Shown here in pieces: positions 47,664-56,913 of a stretch of DNA of 64,000 nt. The notes beneath the pieces were generated by a model. The model did no database searches. It saw only the letters and a list, made by a program, of their open reading frames with translations, and was not told the DNA's origin. This DNA is from Belliella aquatica (lineage in GTDB: Bacteria; Bacteroidota; Bacteroidia; Cytophagales; Cyclobacteriaceae): NCBI RefSeq assembly GCF_014637795.1, contig NZ_BMFD01000003.1, forward strand, positions 209,754 to 273,753, in the 5' to 3' direction. Numbering within the stretch: the stretch's first letter is position 1; each line of letters opens with the position of its first letter. The translations under genes were made by a program, and so were the position numbers.

Positions 47664-48236
47664 TTATTCAGCTTTCTTACCTCTAAGTGCTCTAGGGATA
47701 CCGATGGTAGCGATAGATACGTTAGGGCTTGTTAAGATTTCGAAACCTTCAACTGAAAGTTCACTTACTTTCACAGACTTACCTAGGTCAAGATGAGAAA
47801 TGTCAACTGGAATTCTATCAGGAAGATTAGAAGCCAAACCTTTTACTTTCAAAGTTCTAGCTTTCATCTCTAATTTACCACCTTTGATGATACCAGGAGA
47901 AGTTCCTTTGATCTCAACAGGGATGTCCATTTTGATATCTCTGTCTTCTGTAAAGGCTAAGAAGTCAGCATGAAGTAATACTTCACTCACTGGGTGAAAC
48001 TGAGCGTCTCTTAGGATAGCTTTTACTTTTGTACCTTCGATGTTCAAATCTACCATGTGAACGTCTGGAGTGTAGATCAAGTCTCTGAAAAGGATGGCAG
48101 GCGAATAGAAGTGAATTTGTTCCTTGATACCTGGACCATATACTACACATGGTACATTACCTTCCTCACGGATTTGGTTCAACTCTCCTTTTTCGAGATT
48201 TGCTCTTTTAAACCCTATAATCTCTAAAGATTTCAT
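47664..48236 (-). CDS. rplY: 50S ribosomal protein L25 / general stress protein Ctc
   Basis: 190 aa two-domain (CTC-type) L25. The N-domain starts LEIIGFKRANLEKGELNQIREEGNVPCVVYG and the C-domain has VEIKGTSPGIIKGGKLEM and PDRIPVDISHLDLG. It binds 5S rRNA. Lies 42 bp downstream of prs and shares its transcript, an arrangement (prs-rplY-pth) widely conserved in bacteria. Confidence 0.95.
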   Translation of the reverse strand: MKSLEIIGFKRANLEKGELNQIREEGNVPCVVYGPGIKEQIHFYSPAILFRDLIYTPDVHMVDLNIEGTKVKAILRDAQFHPVSEVLLHADFLAFTEDRDIKMDIPVEIKGTSPGIIKGGKLEMKARTLKVKGLASNLPDRIPVDISHLDLGKSVKVSELSVEGFEILTSPNVSIATIGIPRALRGKKAE

Positions 48237-48278
48237 AATTTTTAAAATTGATTGTTATAAATAATTGAATAATAATTC

Positions 48279-49205
48279 TTAAATAAATAATGCTGATATC
48301 GAGGTATTACCCGTAACCGCATGTATTGCCTTAGCAAATAAATCTGATACAGAAATCACTTTAATCTTTTCAGATATTTGCTTTACTGGGATGGTATCTG
48401 TGATGACAAGCTCTTTCAAAACCGAATTTTCGATATTTTCATAAGCTTTTCCTGATAGTACACCATGCGTGGCAATAGCTCTTACCGAGAGTGCGCCTTT
48501 GTCCATGATGATTTGTGCAGCCTTGCAAAGTGTACCTGCTGTGTCTACCAAATCATCTACTAACACCACGTCTTTTCCTTCTACATCCCCAATTACCTGC
48601 ATAGAAGCAACTTCATTTGCTCTTTTTCTGTGCTTATCACAGACTACCATTTCTACTTCAAAATGCTTGGCATAAGATCTTGCTCTTGCTACACCCCCTA
48701 CATCAGGAGCTGCGAAAATTAGATTTTTTGCATCTAGCCTTTCCAAATAGGGCACAAAGATAGCTGAACCATTCAAATGATCCAAAGGTATATCAAAAAA
48801 TCCCTGAATTTGTCCTGCATGTAGGTCGCAAGTCATGATCCTATCTGCCCCCGCTGAGGTCAAAATGTTAGCGATAAGCTTGGCAGCGATGGAAACTCTT
48901 GGACGATCTTTTCTATCTTGTCTTGCATAGCCATAATATGGAATGACCGCGCAAACTTTGTATGCACTCGCTCTTTTGGCCGCATCGATCATCAGGCAAA
49001 GCTCAAGTAAGTTGTCTGCTGAAGGATTTGTAGATTGGATTAGAAATACGGTGCAGCCTCTGACTGATTCATTGAAGCTAGGTGACATCTCACCATCACT
49101 GAATTTGGACATCGTCAAATCACCTAGTTTTTTACCATAGTGCTTTGCAATTTTTTCTGCTAGTAATTTGCTGTTGGTTCCGGAGAAGAGTTTAACCTCA
49201 GACAT
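48279..49205 (-). CDS. prs: Ribose-phosphate pyrophosphokinase
   Basis: 308 aa. PRPP-binding loop VVLVDDLVDTAGTLCKAA, ATP-binding YYGYARQDRKDRPRV and the VCDKHRKRANEV flexible loop are all present. Makes PRPP from ribose 5-phosphate and ATP for nucleotide, His and Trp synthesis. First gene of prs-rplY-(pth). Confidence 0.97.
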   Translation of the reverse strand: MSEVKLFSGTNSKLLAEKIAKHYGKKLGDLTMSKFSDGEMSPSFNESVRGCTVFLIQSTNPSADNLLELCLMIDAAKRASAYKVCAVIPYYGYARQDRKDRPRVSIAAKLIANILTSAGADRIMTCDLHAGQIQGFFDIPLDHLNGSAIFVPYLERLDAKNLIFAAPDVGGVARARSYAKHFEVEMVVCDKHRKRANEVASMQVIGDVEGKDVVLVDDLVDTAGTLCKAAQIIMDKGALSVRAIATHGVLSGKAYENIENSVLKELVITDTIPVKQISEKIKVISVSDLFAKAIHAVTGNTSISALFI

Positions 49206-49315
49206 GTTTTTAAGAAGGTTTTGGATTGAATCGAAATGATTTTTTGGATACTTGTAAAGGTAATGATTTTTGTAAGCTTTCTGAAAACCTAAGTTTTCAA
49301 TATAGGTGAATAATT

Positions 49316-50035
49316 TTATTTAACTTTTTGAGGAACAAGAGTTTGATCCTGTAGTTTTCCGATGATGTCGTAGAGATCAAGTGTCAAACAGAAATCAATG
49401 TCTGATTCAATGTTGTGATTTTGAAGTCTCTTAGCATGGGAAGCCTGAGCGAGAAATCCCTTCAAATCAGCTCGATTAGCTTCGTATAATGCTTTCATAG
49501 CAATCGCGCCATCGCAATCAAACTCAAAATCACCCGCCAATGAACTCACCAATGCTCCCGCATAAAGGGAATCTTCCAAGTTGAATTTTCCTTTCCAACC
49601 TGCGCAGTGAATTAAGACATCATTGTCCTTCGATTTGAGATATTTGGCTGTTGCTGCCAAATTCACAAATGCGCCCACCAAAATTTCTGCGGAATTGATC
49701 TTTGATTTTTCTATTGCCACGGTGCCATTCGTAGTCGTCATGGCAATTTTTCTGTTTGCATAACTCCCATCCAAATAAGCTAATGGAGAATTGCCCAATT
49801 CGAAGCCTGCCTCAATGATTCCATTTCTTTCACCTGCGACCACATAACCCGATTGTGCCATCATCCTGCAAGTTTCTAAGTCTGCCACTGGAGTAACACT
49901 TTCTACGTTATTCGCCAATGCTGCCATCATGGTGGAGGTGGCGCGAAAGATATCCACGACCACTATGATTTTATTATCAAGCTGATGGAGATGAATTAAT
50001 TCTGGACTAAAACAGATTTCAATTTTTTTGGACAT
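49316..50035 (-). CDS. comB: 2-phosphosulfolactate phosphatase family protein (ComB)
   Basis: 239 aa from the ATG at 50035; an upstream TTG-type start would run into the gcvT terminator and is rejected. Family segments: IVVVDIFRATSTMMAAL, AGERNGIIEAGFELGNSP, MTTTNGTVAIEKS and HCAGWKGKFNLEDSLYAGAL. The founding enzyme hydrolyses (R)-2-phospho-3-sulfolactate to sulfolactate in coenzyme M synthesis; no other CoM gene is present here and Bacteroidetes are not known to make CoM, so the physiological role is open (perhaps sulfolactate or sulfonolipid metabolism). Confidence 0.85.
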   Translation of the reverse strand: MSKKIEICFSPELIHLHQLDNKIIVVVDIFRATSTMMAALANNVESVTPVADLETCRMMAQSGYVVAGERNGIIEAGFELGNSPLAYLDGSYANRKIAMTTTNGTVAIEKSKINSAEILVGAFVNLAATAKYLKSKDNDVLIHCAGWKGKFNLEDSLYAGALVSSLAGDFEFDCDGAIAMKALYEANRADLKGFLAQASHAKRLQNHNIESDIDFCLTLDLYDIIGKLQDQTLVPQKVK

Positions 50036-50048
50036 GATATAAAAGCAA

Positions 50049-50084
50049 AAACCCGCAAAAGCTAAAAGTAGCAAATGCGGGTTT
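50049..50084 (-). terminator. Terminator of gcvT
   Basis: On the minus strand AAACCCGC pairs with GCGGGTTT, with an inner TGC/GCA-type extension, followed by TTTTG; it falls 3 bp after the gcvT stop and before comB. Confidence 0.75.
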
Positions 50085-50087
50085 AAA

Positions 50088-51185
50088 TTATTTTTTAAGA
50101 AGGGGAAGCTTTTCGATTTTTGCCGCCAAATTTTTATTTCTTACAGTAATGGCAATGTCTGTTCCTGGAGCAGCGTATTCGGTCTTGACATAACCCATGC
50201 CGATACCTACACCCATTGAAGGAGACTGCGTTCCAGAGGTAACTTCTCCAATTACTTCTCCAGCTGAGTTGACGATGGGATAATGACCTCTTGGAATACC
50301 TCTTTCTTGCATGATAAAACCAATAAGTTTTTTATCCACACCAGCTTCTTTCTGTTTTTTCAAGTTTTCACTGTTGATGAAATCCTTGGTGAATTTGGTA
50401 ATCCAACCTAGACCTGCTTCCAATGGAGAAGTTTCATCATTGATGTCATTTCCATAAAGGCAATAGCCCATTTCCATTCTCAAAGTGTCTCTAGCACCTA
50501 GCCCGATCGGCTTGATGTCATAGGATTTTCCAGCTTCAAAGATGGCGTTCCATACTTTTTCGGCATCCTCGTTTTTGACATAAATCTCAAATCCACCTGC
50601 ACCAGTATAGCCTGTTCCTGAGATGATTACATCCTGTATACCTGCAAATTCACCAACTGTAAAATGATAAAACTTCACTTCTGAAAGATTCACAGGAGTG
50701 AGCGCTTGCACTGCTTCGATGGCTTTTGGTCCTTGAACAGCAAAAAGAGAAAGCGTATCAGAAATATTCTCCAAATCAGCACCCATTGTATTGTGTTGAT
50801 TAATCCATGCCCAATCTTTGTCTATGTTGGAAGCATTGACTACGAGCATGTATTTTTCATCTTCAAATTTGTAAACGATCAAATCATCAACAATACCGCC
50901 TTTTTCATTTGGGAAACAAGAGTATTGTGCTTGTCCGTCGATCAGTTTAAAAACGTCGTTTGAAGTTACTTTTTGAATAAGATCCAAAGCTTTTGGACCT
51001 GTAACCATAAATTCACCCATGTGAGAAACATCAAAAACTCCTACGCCTTCGCGGACTGTTTTGTGCTCTTCCATATCAGAGGAATAGCGAACAGGCATAT
51101 TGTAGCCAGCAAAAGGAACCATTTTTCCTCCCAAAGCTACGTGGAGGTCGTTAAGTTGGATTTTTTTGATAATATCTTCCATCAT
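50088..51185 (-). CDS. gcvT: Glycine cleavage system T protein (aminomethyltransferase)
   Basis: 365 aa from the ATG at 51185 (or the next at 51182). T-protein motifs: [31 protein letters not shown], the folate-site [15 protein letters not shown] and the C-terminal [10 protein letters not shown]. It transfers the methylene carbon of glycine to tetrahydrofolate, releasing ammonia. The longest frame begins with a TTG at 51209, but that codon is part of the promoter -7 box, so it cannot be translated. gcvH and gcvP are elsewhere. Confidence 0.95.
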   Translation of the reverse strand: MMEDIIKKIQLNDLHVALGGKMVPFAGYNMPVRYSSDMEEHKTVREGVGVFDVSHMGEFMVTGPKALDLIQKVTSNDVFKLIDGQAQYSCFPNEKGGIVDDLIVYKFEDEKYMLVVNASNIDKDWAWINQHNTMGADLENISDTLSLFAVQGPKAIEAVQALTPVNLSEVKFYHFTVGEFAGIQDVIISGTGYTGAGGFEIYVKNEDAEKVWNAIFEAGKSYDIKPIGLGARDTLRMEMGYCLYGNDINDETSPLEAGLGWITKFTKDFINSENLKKQKEAGVDKKLIGFIMQERGIPRGHYPIVNSAGEVIGEVTSGTQSPSMGVGIGMGYVKTEYAAPGTDIAITVRNKNLAAKIEKLPLLKK

Positions 51186-51206
51186 CGGGTTTATTTCTTT
51201 AAGGCG

Positions 51207-51237
51207 CAAAGGTAATTTATAAAGGTGGATTACAAAA
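51207..51237 (-). promoter_or_regulatory. Promoter of gcvT
   Basis: Minus-strand -33 TTTTG (complement of 51233-51237), 18-nt spacer, -7 TACCTTTG (complement of 51207-51214). Start near 51200, ~15-nt leader. Confidence 0.7.
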
Positions 51238-51323
51238 AGCAGGAACAGCCTTTTTATTGAACTTATTTTTTATCTTGCTAACTTGAATGATTAATTTGAA
51301 ATAACCCTTTAAAAAATAGTTTT

Positions 51324-52415
51324 ATGTTTAAGAGTAAGGAGTCAAATCCTTTTTGCCTGAGTATACTCAGTTTTTTTATTATTACATCATTAAGTTTCAC
51401 ACTTTTAAATTGTACTGAGGACAAAGCATCATTCCAGCAATTTAATGAGGAAGTGCCTATTTATGGAGAATTTGTAAAGGAAATCTCTATATTCAGTCAA
51501 AGTAATGTGAATCTGATGGTTGTTGATTCTTTTTTGGTTATTCAAACTCGTCAGGATAATGTTTTAAAAGTATACAACACAAATAATTTTCAACTTTTAG
51601 TTGAATACGGAACTATTGGAAATGGAGATCTTCAATTTGGTACTCCAGAATTATTAAAGAATTATAGACGGACCACAAATAAAAACTCTCCTATTATTTC
51701 AGTATATGATTTAGATAGAAGAGAAATCAACGAGATAGATTTACTTGGATTGATTAACGATGAACCTCAATTCCATAATCAAAACCCTATTGATGATAGA
51801 GATAATTACTATTTAAATTTCTATTACAGTTCCGAAGAATATTATATTGGAGTTCCTGATGGATCGAAAAAGTTTATATTATTTGATAGAATCGGAAAAA
51901 ATGAAATTATTTTCCCGTATACGCCAAAGTTAGATTTTGAAATTGAGCCAGTATGGATGTATTCAATTTATAGACCAGCAATAGCTGTGAATAAGGGAAA
52001 AAAGAGAATAGCTGCTGCAACGATGTTGATCCCAAATCTAGAGATTTCTGACTTTGAGCAAAATTTAATAGCCTCGGTAAGCTATGACACTGTAGATTCT
52101 CTCAAAAATGGATTAGAGGTATATAGAAAGAGTGAATGGTTTGATTCAAAGCATTTTATTAAAGATATAGATTCAAACAACGATTATATTCTTGGGCTAA
52201 ATTACAACAATTCATCCACTGCTATTTATAATAACTACGATCATCAAGATTTGAATTTTTTACAATTTGATTGGGAGGGAAACCTCTTAAAGAAATTCAT
52301 TTTAGCTGATAATAAATTTGTCGAATCATTCGCAGTCGATTTCGATAATAATAAAGTGTATTGCTTTCTACCTCACGAGAAGGAATACAACCTTTATGTC
52401 TATGATTTAAACTAA
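51324..52415 (+). CDS. BF3164-like beta-propeller lipoprotein
   Basis: 363 aa. Lipoprotein signal ending LLNC (Cys ~30), then LKVYNTNNFQLLVEYGTIGNGDLQFGTPELL (quoted in part: VEYGTIGNGDLQFG), the same hallmark as in the protein at 43289-44344. The rest fits a six-bladed propeller with an Asn/Asp-rich composition. Function unknown. Ends at a 15-bp-stem terminator. Confidence 0.68.
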   Translation: MFKSKESNPFCLSILSFFIITSLSFTLLNCTEDKASFQQFNEEVPIYGEFVKEISIFSQSNVNLMVVDSFLVIQTRQDNVLKVYNTNNFQLLVEYGTIGNGDLQFGTPELLKNYRRTTNKNSPIISVYDLDRREINEIDLLGLINDEPQFHNQNPIDDRDNYYLNFYYSSEEYYIGVPDGSKKFILFDRIGKNEIIFPYTPKLDFEIEPVWMYSIYRPAIAVNKGKKRIAAATMLIPNLEISDFEQNLIASVSYDTVDSLKNGLEVYRKSEWFDSKHFIKDIDSNNDYILGLNYNNSSTAIYNNYDHQDLNFLQFDWEGNLLKKFILADNKFVESFAVDFDNNKVYCFLPHEKEYNLYVYDLN

Positions 52416-52449
52416 AAAAAGCCTTTCCGTAATGCGGAAAGGCTTTTTT
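52415..52449. terminator. Bidirectional terminator
   Basis: Perfect 15-bp stem AAAAAAGCCTTTCCG / CGGAAAGGCTTTTTT with a 5-nt loop, between the convergent lipoprotein and IscA-type genes. Confidence 0.92.
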
Positions 52450-52473
52450 GATTGCTATTTAACTTTTCAAATC

Positions 52474-52800
52474 TTAGACAGAAAAACTTTCTCCACATCC
52501 GCAAGTGCGGGAAGCGTTTGGGTTTACAAATTGGAATCCTTTGCCATTAAGGCCATCGGAAAATTCCAAGATGGTTCCAGCCAAGTAAAGTAAACTCTTT
52601 CGGTCTACCAAGATCTTTATGCCTTTGTCTTCGAATACATGGTCTGTTTCTGCCAAGCTCGCATCAAAGCCTAAATCATACATTAAACCGGAGCAACCGC
52701 CACCTTTAACAGAAACTCTTATATTTTCATTTTCAGATCGGCCTTCCTCTTTTCTAAGTTCTAAGATTCTATCTTTTGCCTTTTCAGAAACTACTATCAT
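52474..52800 (-). CDS. A-type iron-sulfur carrier (HesB/IscA/ErpA family)
   Basis: 108 aa. The three conserved Cys are present in KGGGCSGLMYDLGF and the C-terminal SRTCGCGESF (CGC). It carries or inserts Fe-S clusters. It follows nosY on the same strand with a 137-bp gap; the functional link to the nos genes, whose maturation needs electron-transfer proteins, is only positional. Confidence 0.92.
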   Translation of the reverse strand: MIVVSEKAKDRILELRKEEGRSENENIRVSVKGGGCSGLMYDLGFDASLAETDHVFEDKGIKILVDRKSLLYLAGTILEFSDGLNGKGFQFVNPNASRTCGCGESFSV

Positions 52801-52936
52801 ATCTTATAATTTTCAATTTTCTCGAATCACAAGCAAAACAACCTATGATTTGAAATGATTCAATTACAAATATACTTTTGTAGGCACTAAGTAGCAAATC
52901 TCTTTCCAGTACAGTTTTAGGAACTGGGTTTTTGTG

Positions 52937-53704
52937 CTAGAAATCTTTCCTTTTGAAAATCCGCATAGCAGTTGCTACAGGCCAAGACATCCAAATCAGG
53001 AGAATAAAACTTGATAGCAGTATACCTTGGGCACTTCCAAAGAAGTTTTGGAAAAAGGCTCCTGTATAGCCCATCAAAGTAGAAATGTCCAACTTCATAA
53101 GCATGATGATTCTTCCCAAGTCAACTGGATTTAGAAATACTAAGCCTAAAGTGGTTTTTTCGAGAGGGAAATCTGATAGGCTGTATATCAAGTAAAGTAC
53201 GAATCCATCATATATCAAGGAGAAATATATCCAAAAGGAAAGGCTGATACCTATTGCCTTAGCTTTGTCTCGTGTCATCACAGATGCCAAAAAAGCAAGT
53301 CCGGCAAAAACAATAGAAAGGGCTATCCCAATGGCAAGTAAGATCAGAATACTTTCATCCGCTCCCCATATCAGCATGGGGATCCCAAAACCAATTACTA
53401 TTGCAGCGCTAAGCATGATGATGACTGCCAAAATCTGGCTAAGGAAGACATTTCTCCGCTTCACAGGTTGGGCGAGCATCAATTCGGTGAATTCAAGGTT
53501 GTTGAAGAAATGAGTAGTGGCAAACACTGCTGCAATTAATGGAACTATCATCAGCATGATATTGAGCAAACTGAGTGAGACTTTGCTGAGGTCTTCGGAC
53601 ACTTGGTAGATCGATACAGCAACCAAAACCATAAAGATGGTGTAGAGAATGGCGAATCTGCTTTTTAGAATATCGTATAGCGAATATTTGAGTAGCTTAA
53701 ACAT
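52937..53704 (-). CDS. nosY: NosY-like ABC transporter permease
   Basis: 255 aa, six membrane helices, ABC-2 type permease. Two conserved cytoplasmic segments are seen (LMLAQPVKRRNVFLSQI and MTRDKAKAIGISL). With NosF and NosD it forms the complex thought to deliver sulfur or a sulfur species for the CuZ center of N2O reductase. The start overlaps the nosF end by 8 bases. Last gene of the nos unit. Confidence 0.85.
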   Translation of the reverse strand: MFKLLKYSLYDILKSRFAILYTIFMVLVAVSIYQVSEDLSKVSLSLLNIMLMIVPLIAAVFATTHFFNNLEFTELMLAQPVKRRNVFLSQILAVIIMLSAAIVIGFGIPMLIWGADESILILLAIGIALSIVFAGLAFLASVMTRDKAKAIGISLSFWIYFSLIYDGFVLYLIYSLSDFPLEKTTLGLVFLNPVDLGRIIMLMKLDISTLMGYTGAFFQNFFGSAQGILLSSFILLIWMSWPVATAMRIFKRKDF

Positions 53705-54440
53705 GGCTCAGTTCAGTTTTGGTTTGCTTTTTTTTTAAACTCCATTCCATCAATCTGGCGATGGCAGTCGTGAATCTTTCTTCTCCCGTAGTTTCTTTTA
53801 GCATTGCGACGCTGTCATTAAAGAAGATGTCACCTTCAAAAATATAGATAGCTTGATCGGTGAGTTCATCCAATTCGCTCAATATGTGGGAGGTAATCAG
53901 AATCAATTTTCCAGAGTCTCTTTCTTTCTTTATTTTGTTTTTTAGGGTTTCCACTGCCATGGGATCTAGTCCAGCAGTAGGTTCATCTAGGATTAAAATA
54001 TCTGCATTGAACATAAAGGCTAGTGCAGCACTTACTTTTTGCCTTGTTCCTCCGCTCAAGGTGTGCATAGGTTTATCCATCATTTGATTTAGACCAAAAG
54101 ATTCCATGAGTTCTACGTCATATTCTTTGATTTCAGGGCGCATGTCTTGCATCATTCTGAAAAGCTGCCCAATTTTCATATTGTCAGGATAGCGCCCTAT
54201 TTGTGGCATATAACCAATATTTGAGCGGTATTTGAAGTTGTTTTTGATGGACTCTCCTTGGACGATAACATCACCTTTGTTGGGAATGACCATGCCAAGG
54301 ATGATTTTGATTAAAGTTGTTTTTCCTGATCCATTGGGTCCCATCAGGGCATAGCTTTTTCCTGCTTCGAATTCTAAGTTGAATTCCTTAAGGACATCTA
54401 GCTTTCCGAATTTTTTGGATATATTTCTAACTGAGATCAT
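53697..54440 (-). CDS. nosF: NosF-like ABC transporter ATPase
   Basis: 247 aa. Walker A GPNGSGKTT (residue ~34), Q-loop near MPQIGRYP, signature LSGGTRQKVSAALAF and Walker B ILILDEPTAGLDP are all canonical. It powers the NosFY transporter in CuZ-site assembly. Overlaps nosD by 14 bases and nosY by 8, indicating tight translational coupling. Confidence 0.9.
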   Translation of the reverse strand: MISVRNISKKFGKLDVLKEFNLEFEAGKSYALMGPNGSGKTTLIKIILGMVIPNKGDVIVQGESIKNNFKYRSNIGYMPQIGRYPDNMKIGQLFRMMQDMRPEIKEYDVELMESFGLNQMMDKPMHTLSGGTRQKVSAALAFMFNADILILDEPTAGLDPMAVETLKNKIKKERDSGKLILITSHILSELDELTDQAIYIFEGDIFFNDSVAMLKETTGEERFTTAIARLMEWSLKKKQTKTELSHV

Positions 54441-55650
54441 AAGGTTTCATTTTTGGACTGTTGTCAATCATATTTTCAGGGGTGATAGCAGGGATGATTT
54501 TTTCCATTCTATCGAGGAGTGTGACTAGGAAGCTTCTCCAAAGGATAACTGCTGAGGGGATTTTTTCTACAATCACAGAGAATAAACTTATCGGACGGTA
54601 GGGGATATCACCCACTTTATCTTTGTTCAGATCATATCCTTCGTACTTATCCCAATAATTATCTTTAAGTGTGTTGAGTACCACACTGCCATTGGTGCTG
54701 ATGTCGAATGTATTGGCAGAAAAATTATTGGCTTCGAAAGTATTGTTGTCACAGCTTGCCATCAGTTTGAGTGCCCAACCGTTATTTGTGAAGGAGTTGT
54801 TTTTGAAAATGGTACGGCTGCTTCCTTCCATGTAGATTCCAATAGTGTTTTTACGGAAAATATTACCTGTAACTTCAGAATCTGAGATGTCTTTGAGAAG
54901 AATACCGTATGAACTTGCTCCTTCATTTTCTTCAAAAATGTTGTCTTTCATTATTACATTTCGCGTATACATGACTGCTACTCCCGCACCATTTTTCCGA
55001 AAAGTATTTTTGATATAGCTATTGTTATGAGAAAACATAAAATGTAAGCCGTAGCGCTTGTTTTCATGAATTATATTGTTTTGGCTGATGGTGTTGGTGA
55101 CAAATTCTAGGTATATCCCGTCTCTATGTCCTTTTACATCATTTCCTTCTATCAGAGAATCCTTGCATTTCCAAAGGTGGATGCCATTTCCTGTCTGATA
55201 CTCTCTTTCAGCTTCTGAAAACAGTTTATTGTTTTTGATAGTGAGGTTAGATGAATTTGAAAAATGTAGGCCAAAGAAGGTGTTTTCTAACTCAATGTTT
55301 TCTACGCTGCAATTTTTGGAATCATAAAATTTAATGGCTGCTGAATCATCGATATTGGATCTACCTGTATTAATGATTCTGAGTCCATTGAAATGTATAT
55401 TTTCTCCCGCCACGATGAATACGTCTCCCTGATCCCGACCATTGATGACCGGCATTCCTTCACCGATTAGCGTAAGTGGCTTCCGGATGATGATATCATG
55501 TTCTAGATATTCGCCCGCACTTAGAGTGATAATATCTCCAATAGCTGCCCTTTCCACAGCATCTTTAATAGAATCTCCCGGCTTCAACCGTATCGTTTCC
55601 GCCCAAGCTGTGGTGTTGAGGAGAAAGAAAAGAATTATTAGTGCTTTCAT
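54427..55650 (-). CDS. nosD: NosD, periplasmic copper-site maturation protein
   Basis: 407 aa. Signal peptide MKALIILFFLLNTTAWA, then a right-handed beta-helix of the CASH/NosD type with repeats such as GIHLWKCKDSLIEGNDVKG and GIYLEFVTNTISQNNIIHE, ending with the NosD C-terminal DYWDKYEGYDLNKDKVGDIPYRP (quoted in part: GYDLNKDKVGDIPYRP). It works with NosFY to supply the CuZ sulfide. Gene order nosZ-orf-nosL-nosD-nosF-nosY is typical of Bacteroidetes. Confidence 0.92.
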   Translation of the reverse strand: MKALIILFFLLNTTAWAETIRLKPGDSIKDAVERAAIGDIITLSAGEYLEHDIIIRKPLTLIGEGMPVINGRDQGDVFIVAGENIHFNGLRIINTGRSNIDDSAAIKFYDSKNCSVENIELENTFFGLHFSNSSNLTIKNNKLFSEAEREYQTGNGIHLWKCKDSLIEGNDVKGHRDGIYLEFVTNTISQNNIIHENKRYGLHFMFSHNNSYIKNTFRKNGAGVAVMYTRNVIMKDNIFEENEGASSYGILLKDISDSEVTGNIFRKNTIGIYMEGSSRTIFKNNSFTNNGWALKLMASCDNNTFEANNFSANTFDISTNGSVVLNTLKDNYWDKYEGYDLNKDKVGDIPYRPISLFSVIVEKIPSAVILWRSFLVTLLDRMEKIIPAITPENMIDNSPKMKPYDLS

Positions 55651-55769
55651 GGATATTTTGTTTAGATAAGAGAATGGAGATTCTAGAAGGAATTAGAGAT
55701 AAGAGCCAAGAAGTAGACATGGCTGATCTTATTCTATTATTTCGAGAGAAGAGAGAAATTTCTTTTTCC

Positions 55770-56204
55770 TCACTTAAATTGAGTCACCAATTCACCCCAT
55801 GCCAAATAAATACCACCGTGTTCGGCTTTGTGCTTTTTGAGAACTTCATAGTCAGAGAAAGCCACGATATTGCTTGCCATGGGTGTTTTGAAGTGTGGTG
55901 ATTTGAGGTAGAAAGCAACTGTAGCATCGGTGAGGGATTCAGGTGTGTCATAATCTGTGATCAGCACATGCTTGATATCTTCCTCTGTGACTTCCTTGCT
56001 ATCGATGAACGCCATCAGGCAATTGACATCATCGAAGATGAAGATTTTACCTTTTTGAGTGACTACTTCGGCACCGTATTGTGGATCCATCAGTTTCATT
56101 TTGCAGTGGTGGCAACTGTCTTGACCATAATTGATGGCACGAGGATCAGCATTGCAAGCAAATAAAATTATCGCTGTGAGGAAGATTAGAAATTGCGTTT
56201 TCAT
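55770..56204 (-). CDS. nosL: NosL, copper chaperone lipoprotein
   Basis: 144 aa lipoprotein (Cys17 in ILFACNA). The copper-binding motif is CHHCKM (C31, C34, M36), standard for NosL, which hands Cu(I) to NosZ. A conserved IFDDVNCLMAF segment follows. Located between the small nos membrane protein and nosD; the 119-bp gap to nosD is the largest inside the block apart from promoter regions. Confidence 0.92.
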   Translation of the reverse strand: MKTQFLIFLTAIILFACNADPRAINYGQDSCHHCKMKLMDPQYGAEVVTQKGKIFIFDDVNCLMAFIDSKEVTEEDIKHVLITDYDTPESLTDATVAFYLKSPHFKTPMASNIVAFSDYEVLKKHKAEHGGIYLAWGELVTQFK

Positions 56205-56263
56205 GATGTGATTAGAATAAAGTGAAAACTAGATCAGATTGACAAGAATCCGGAATCATGTCT

Positions 56264-56863
56264 TTAAATATTTTGATTCGGATGATTCGCTTTTTTGTCT
56301 TGGATAAAGAATCGAATGATCACGAAAAGCAGTAGAATACCTGAAACAGAAATAATCCAGCCTCCGGTATCGGGACCTGAGTATGCGAGAAAATTAAGTA
56401 GTTCCTTATAGCCTATTAGAGGTGGCTGATAAGCCATTCCTGGAACTTTGATCGCAGCCATTTGGTCTAAGTTGTGTCCGTAATCATAGCCCCACAGATA
56501 CATATCCACTAAGACTCCAATACCGAGTAGTGAAATCAACCCTAAGAATGTGTATGCTGCCCATCTTCTTGCGATCCATGCAGCTAGTATTCCAAACCCA
56601 ATGATAAATGCGAAAACATAGATCAAATAGGTGAATTCAGGGAACATTTCTACACCAATATGCTTCATTCCGATATAATGGTTGACTCCATTGATGATGT
56701 CTACATCACCACTAAGCTTATCAATCCAAATTTTCATATTGAGTCCTTCAGGATATTGAGGAGCCCAAAGACTGATTTGCCAGAGTGGTGTGAAATAGGC
56801 TGAAATCATTAGTAAGGCTGATATCAATACTAATAATCGATTGATAGAATCTATTTTTTTCAT
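56264..56863 (-). CDS. nos-cluster membrane protein of unknown function
   Basis: 199 aa with four hydrophobic helices (about 9-27, 80-100, 106-127 and 172-190) and an extracytoplasmic segment between helices 1 and 2 containing a Met/His pair (NHYIGMKHIGVEMFP) that might bind copper. It occupies a regular position right behind nosZ in Bacteroidetes nos loci. Its exact role is not known to me; help in electron transfer to NosZ or in copper loading would fit. Confidence 0.72.
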   Translation of the reverse strand: MKKIDSINRLLVLISALLMISAYFTPLWQISLWAPQYPEGLNMKIWIDKLSGDVDIINGVNHYIGMKHIGVEMFPEFTYLIYVFAFIIGFGILAAWIARRWAAYTFLGLISLLGIGVLVDMYLWGYDYGHNLDQMAAIKVPGMAYQPPLIGYKELLNFLAYSGPDTGGWIISVSGILLLFVIIRFFIQDKKANHPNQNI

Positions 56864-56878
56864 GACCTTAGAGGTAAG

Positions 56879-56900
56879 CCACCGGCATTGCTGCCGGTGG
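56879..56900 (-). other. GC-rich hairpin behind nosZ
   Basis: Perfect 9-bp stem CCACCGGCA / TGCCGGTGG with a TTGC (minus: GCAA) loop, 14 bp after the nosZ stop and without a T run. More likely an mRNA-stabilising or processing hairpin than a terminator. Confidence 0.5.
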
Positions 56901-56913
56901 GGTTTTATAGGGT

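Noticed and set aside
50036-50074. Upstream extension of comB
   Set aside because: It would be encoded by the gcvT terminator hairpin and adds a hydrophobic stretch foreign to the family.
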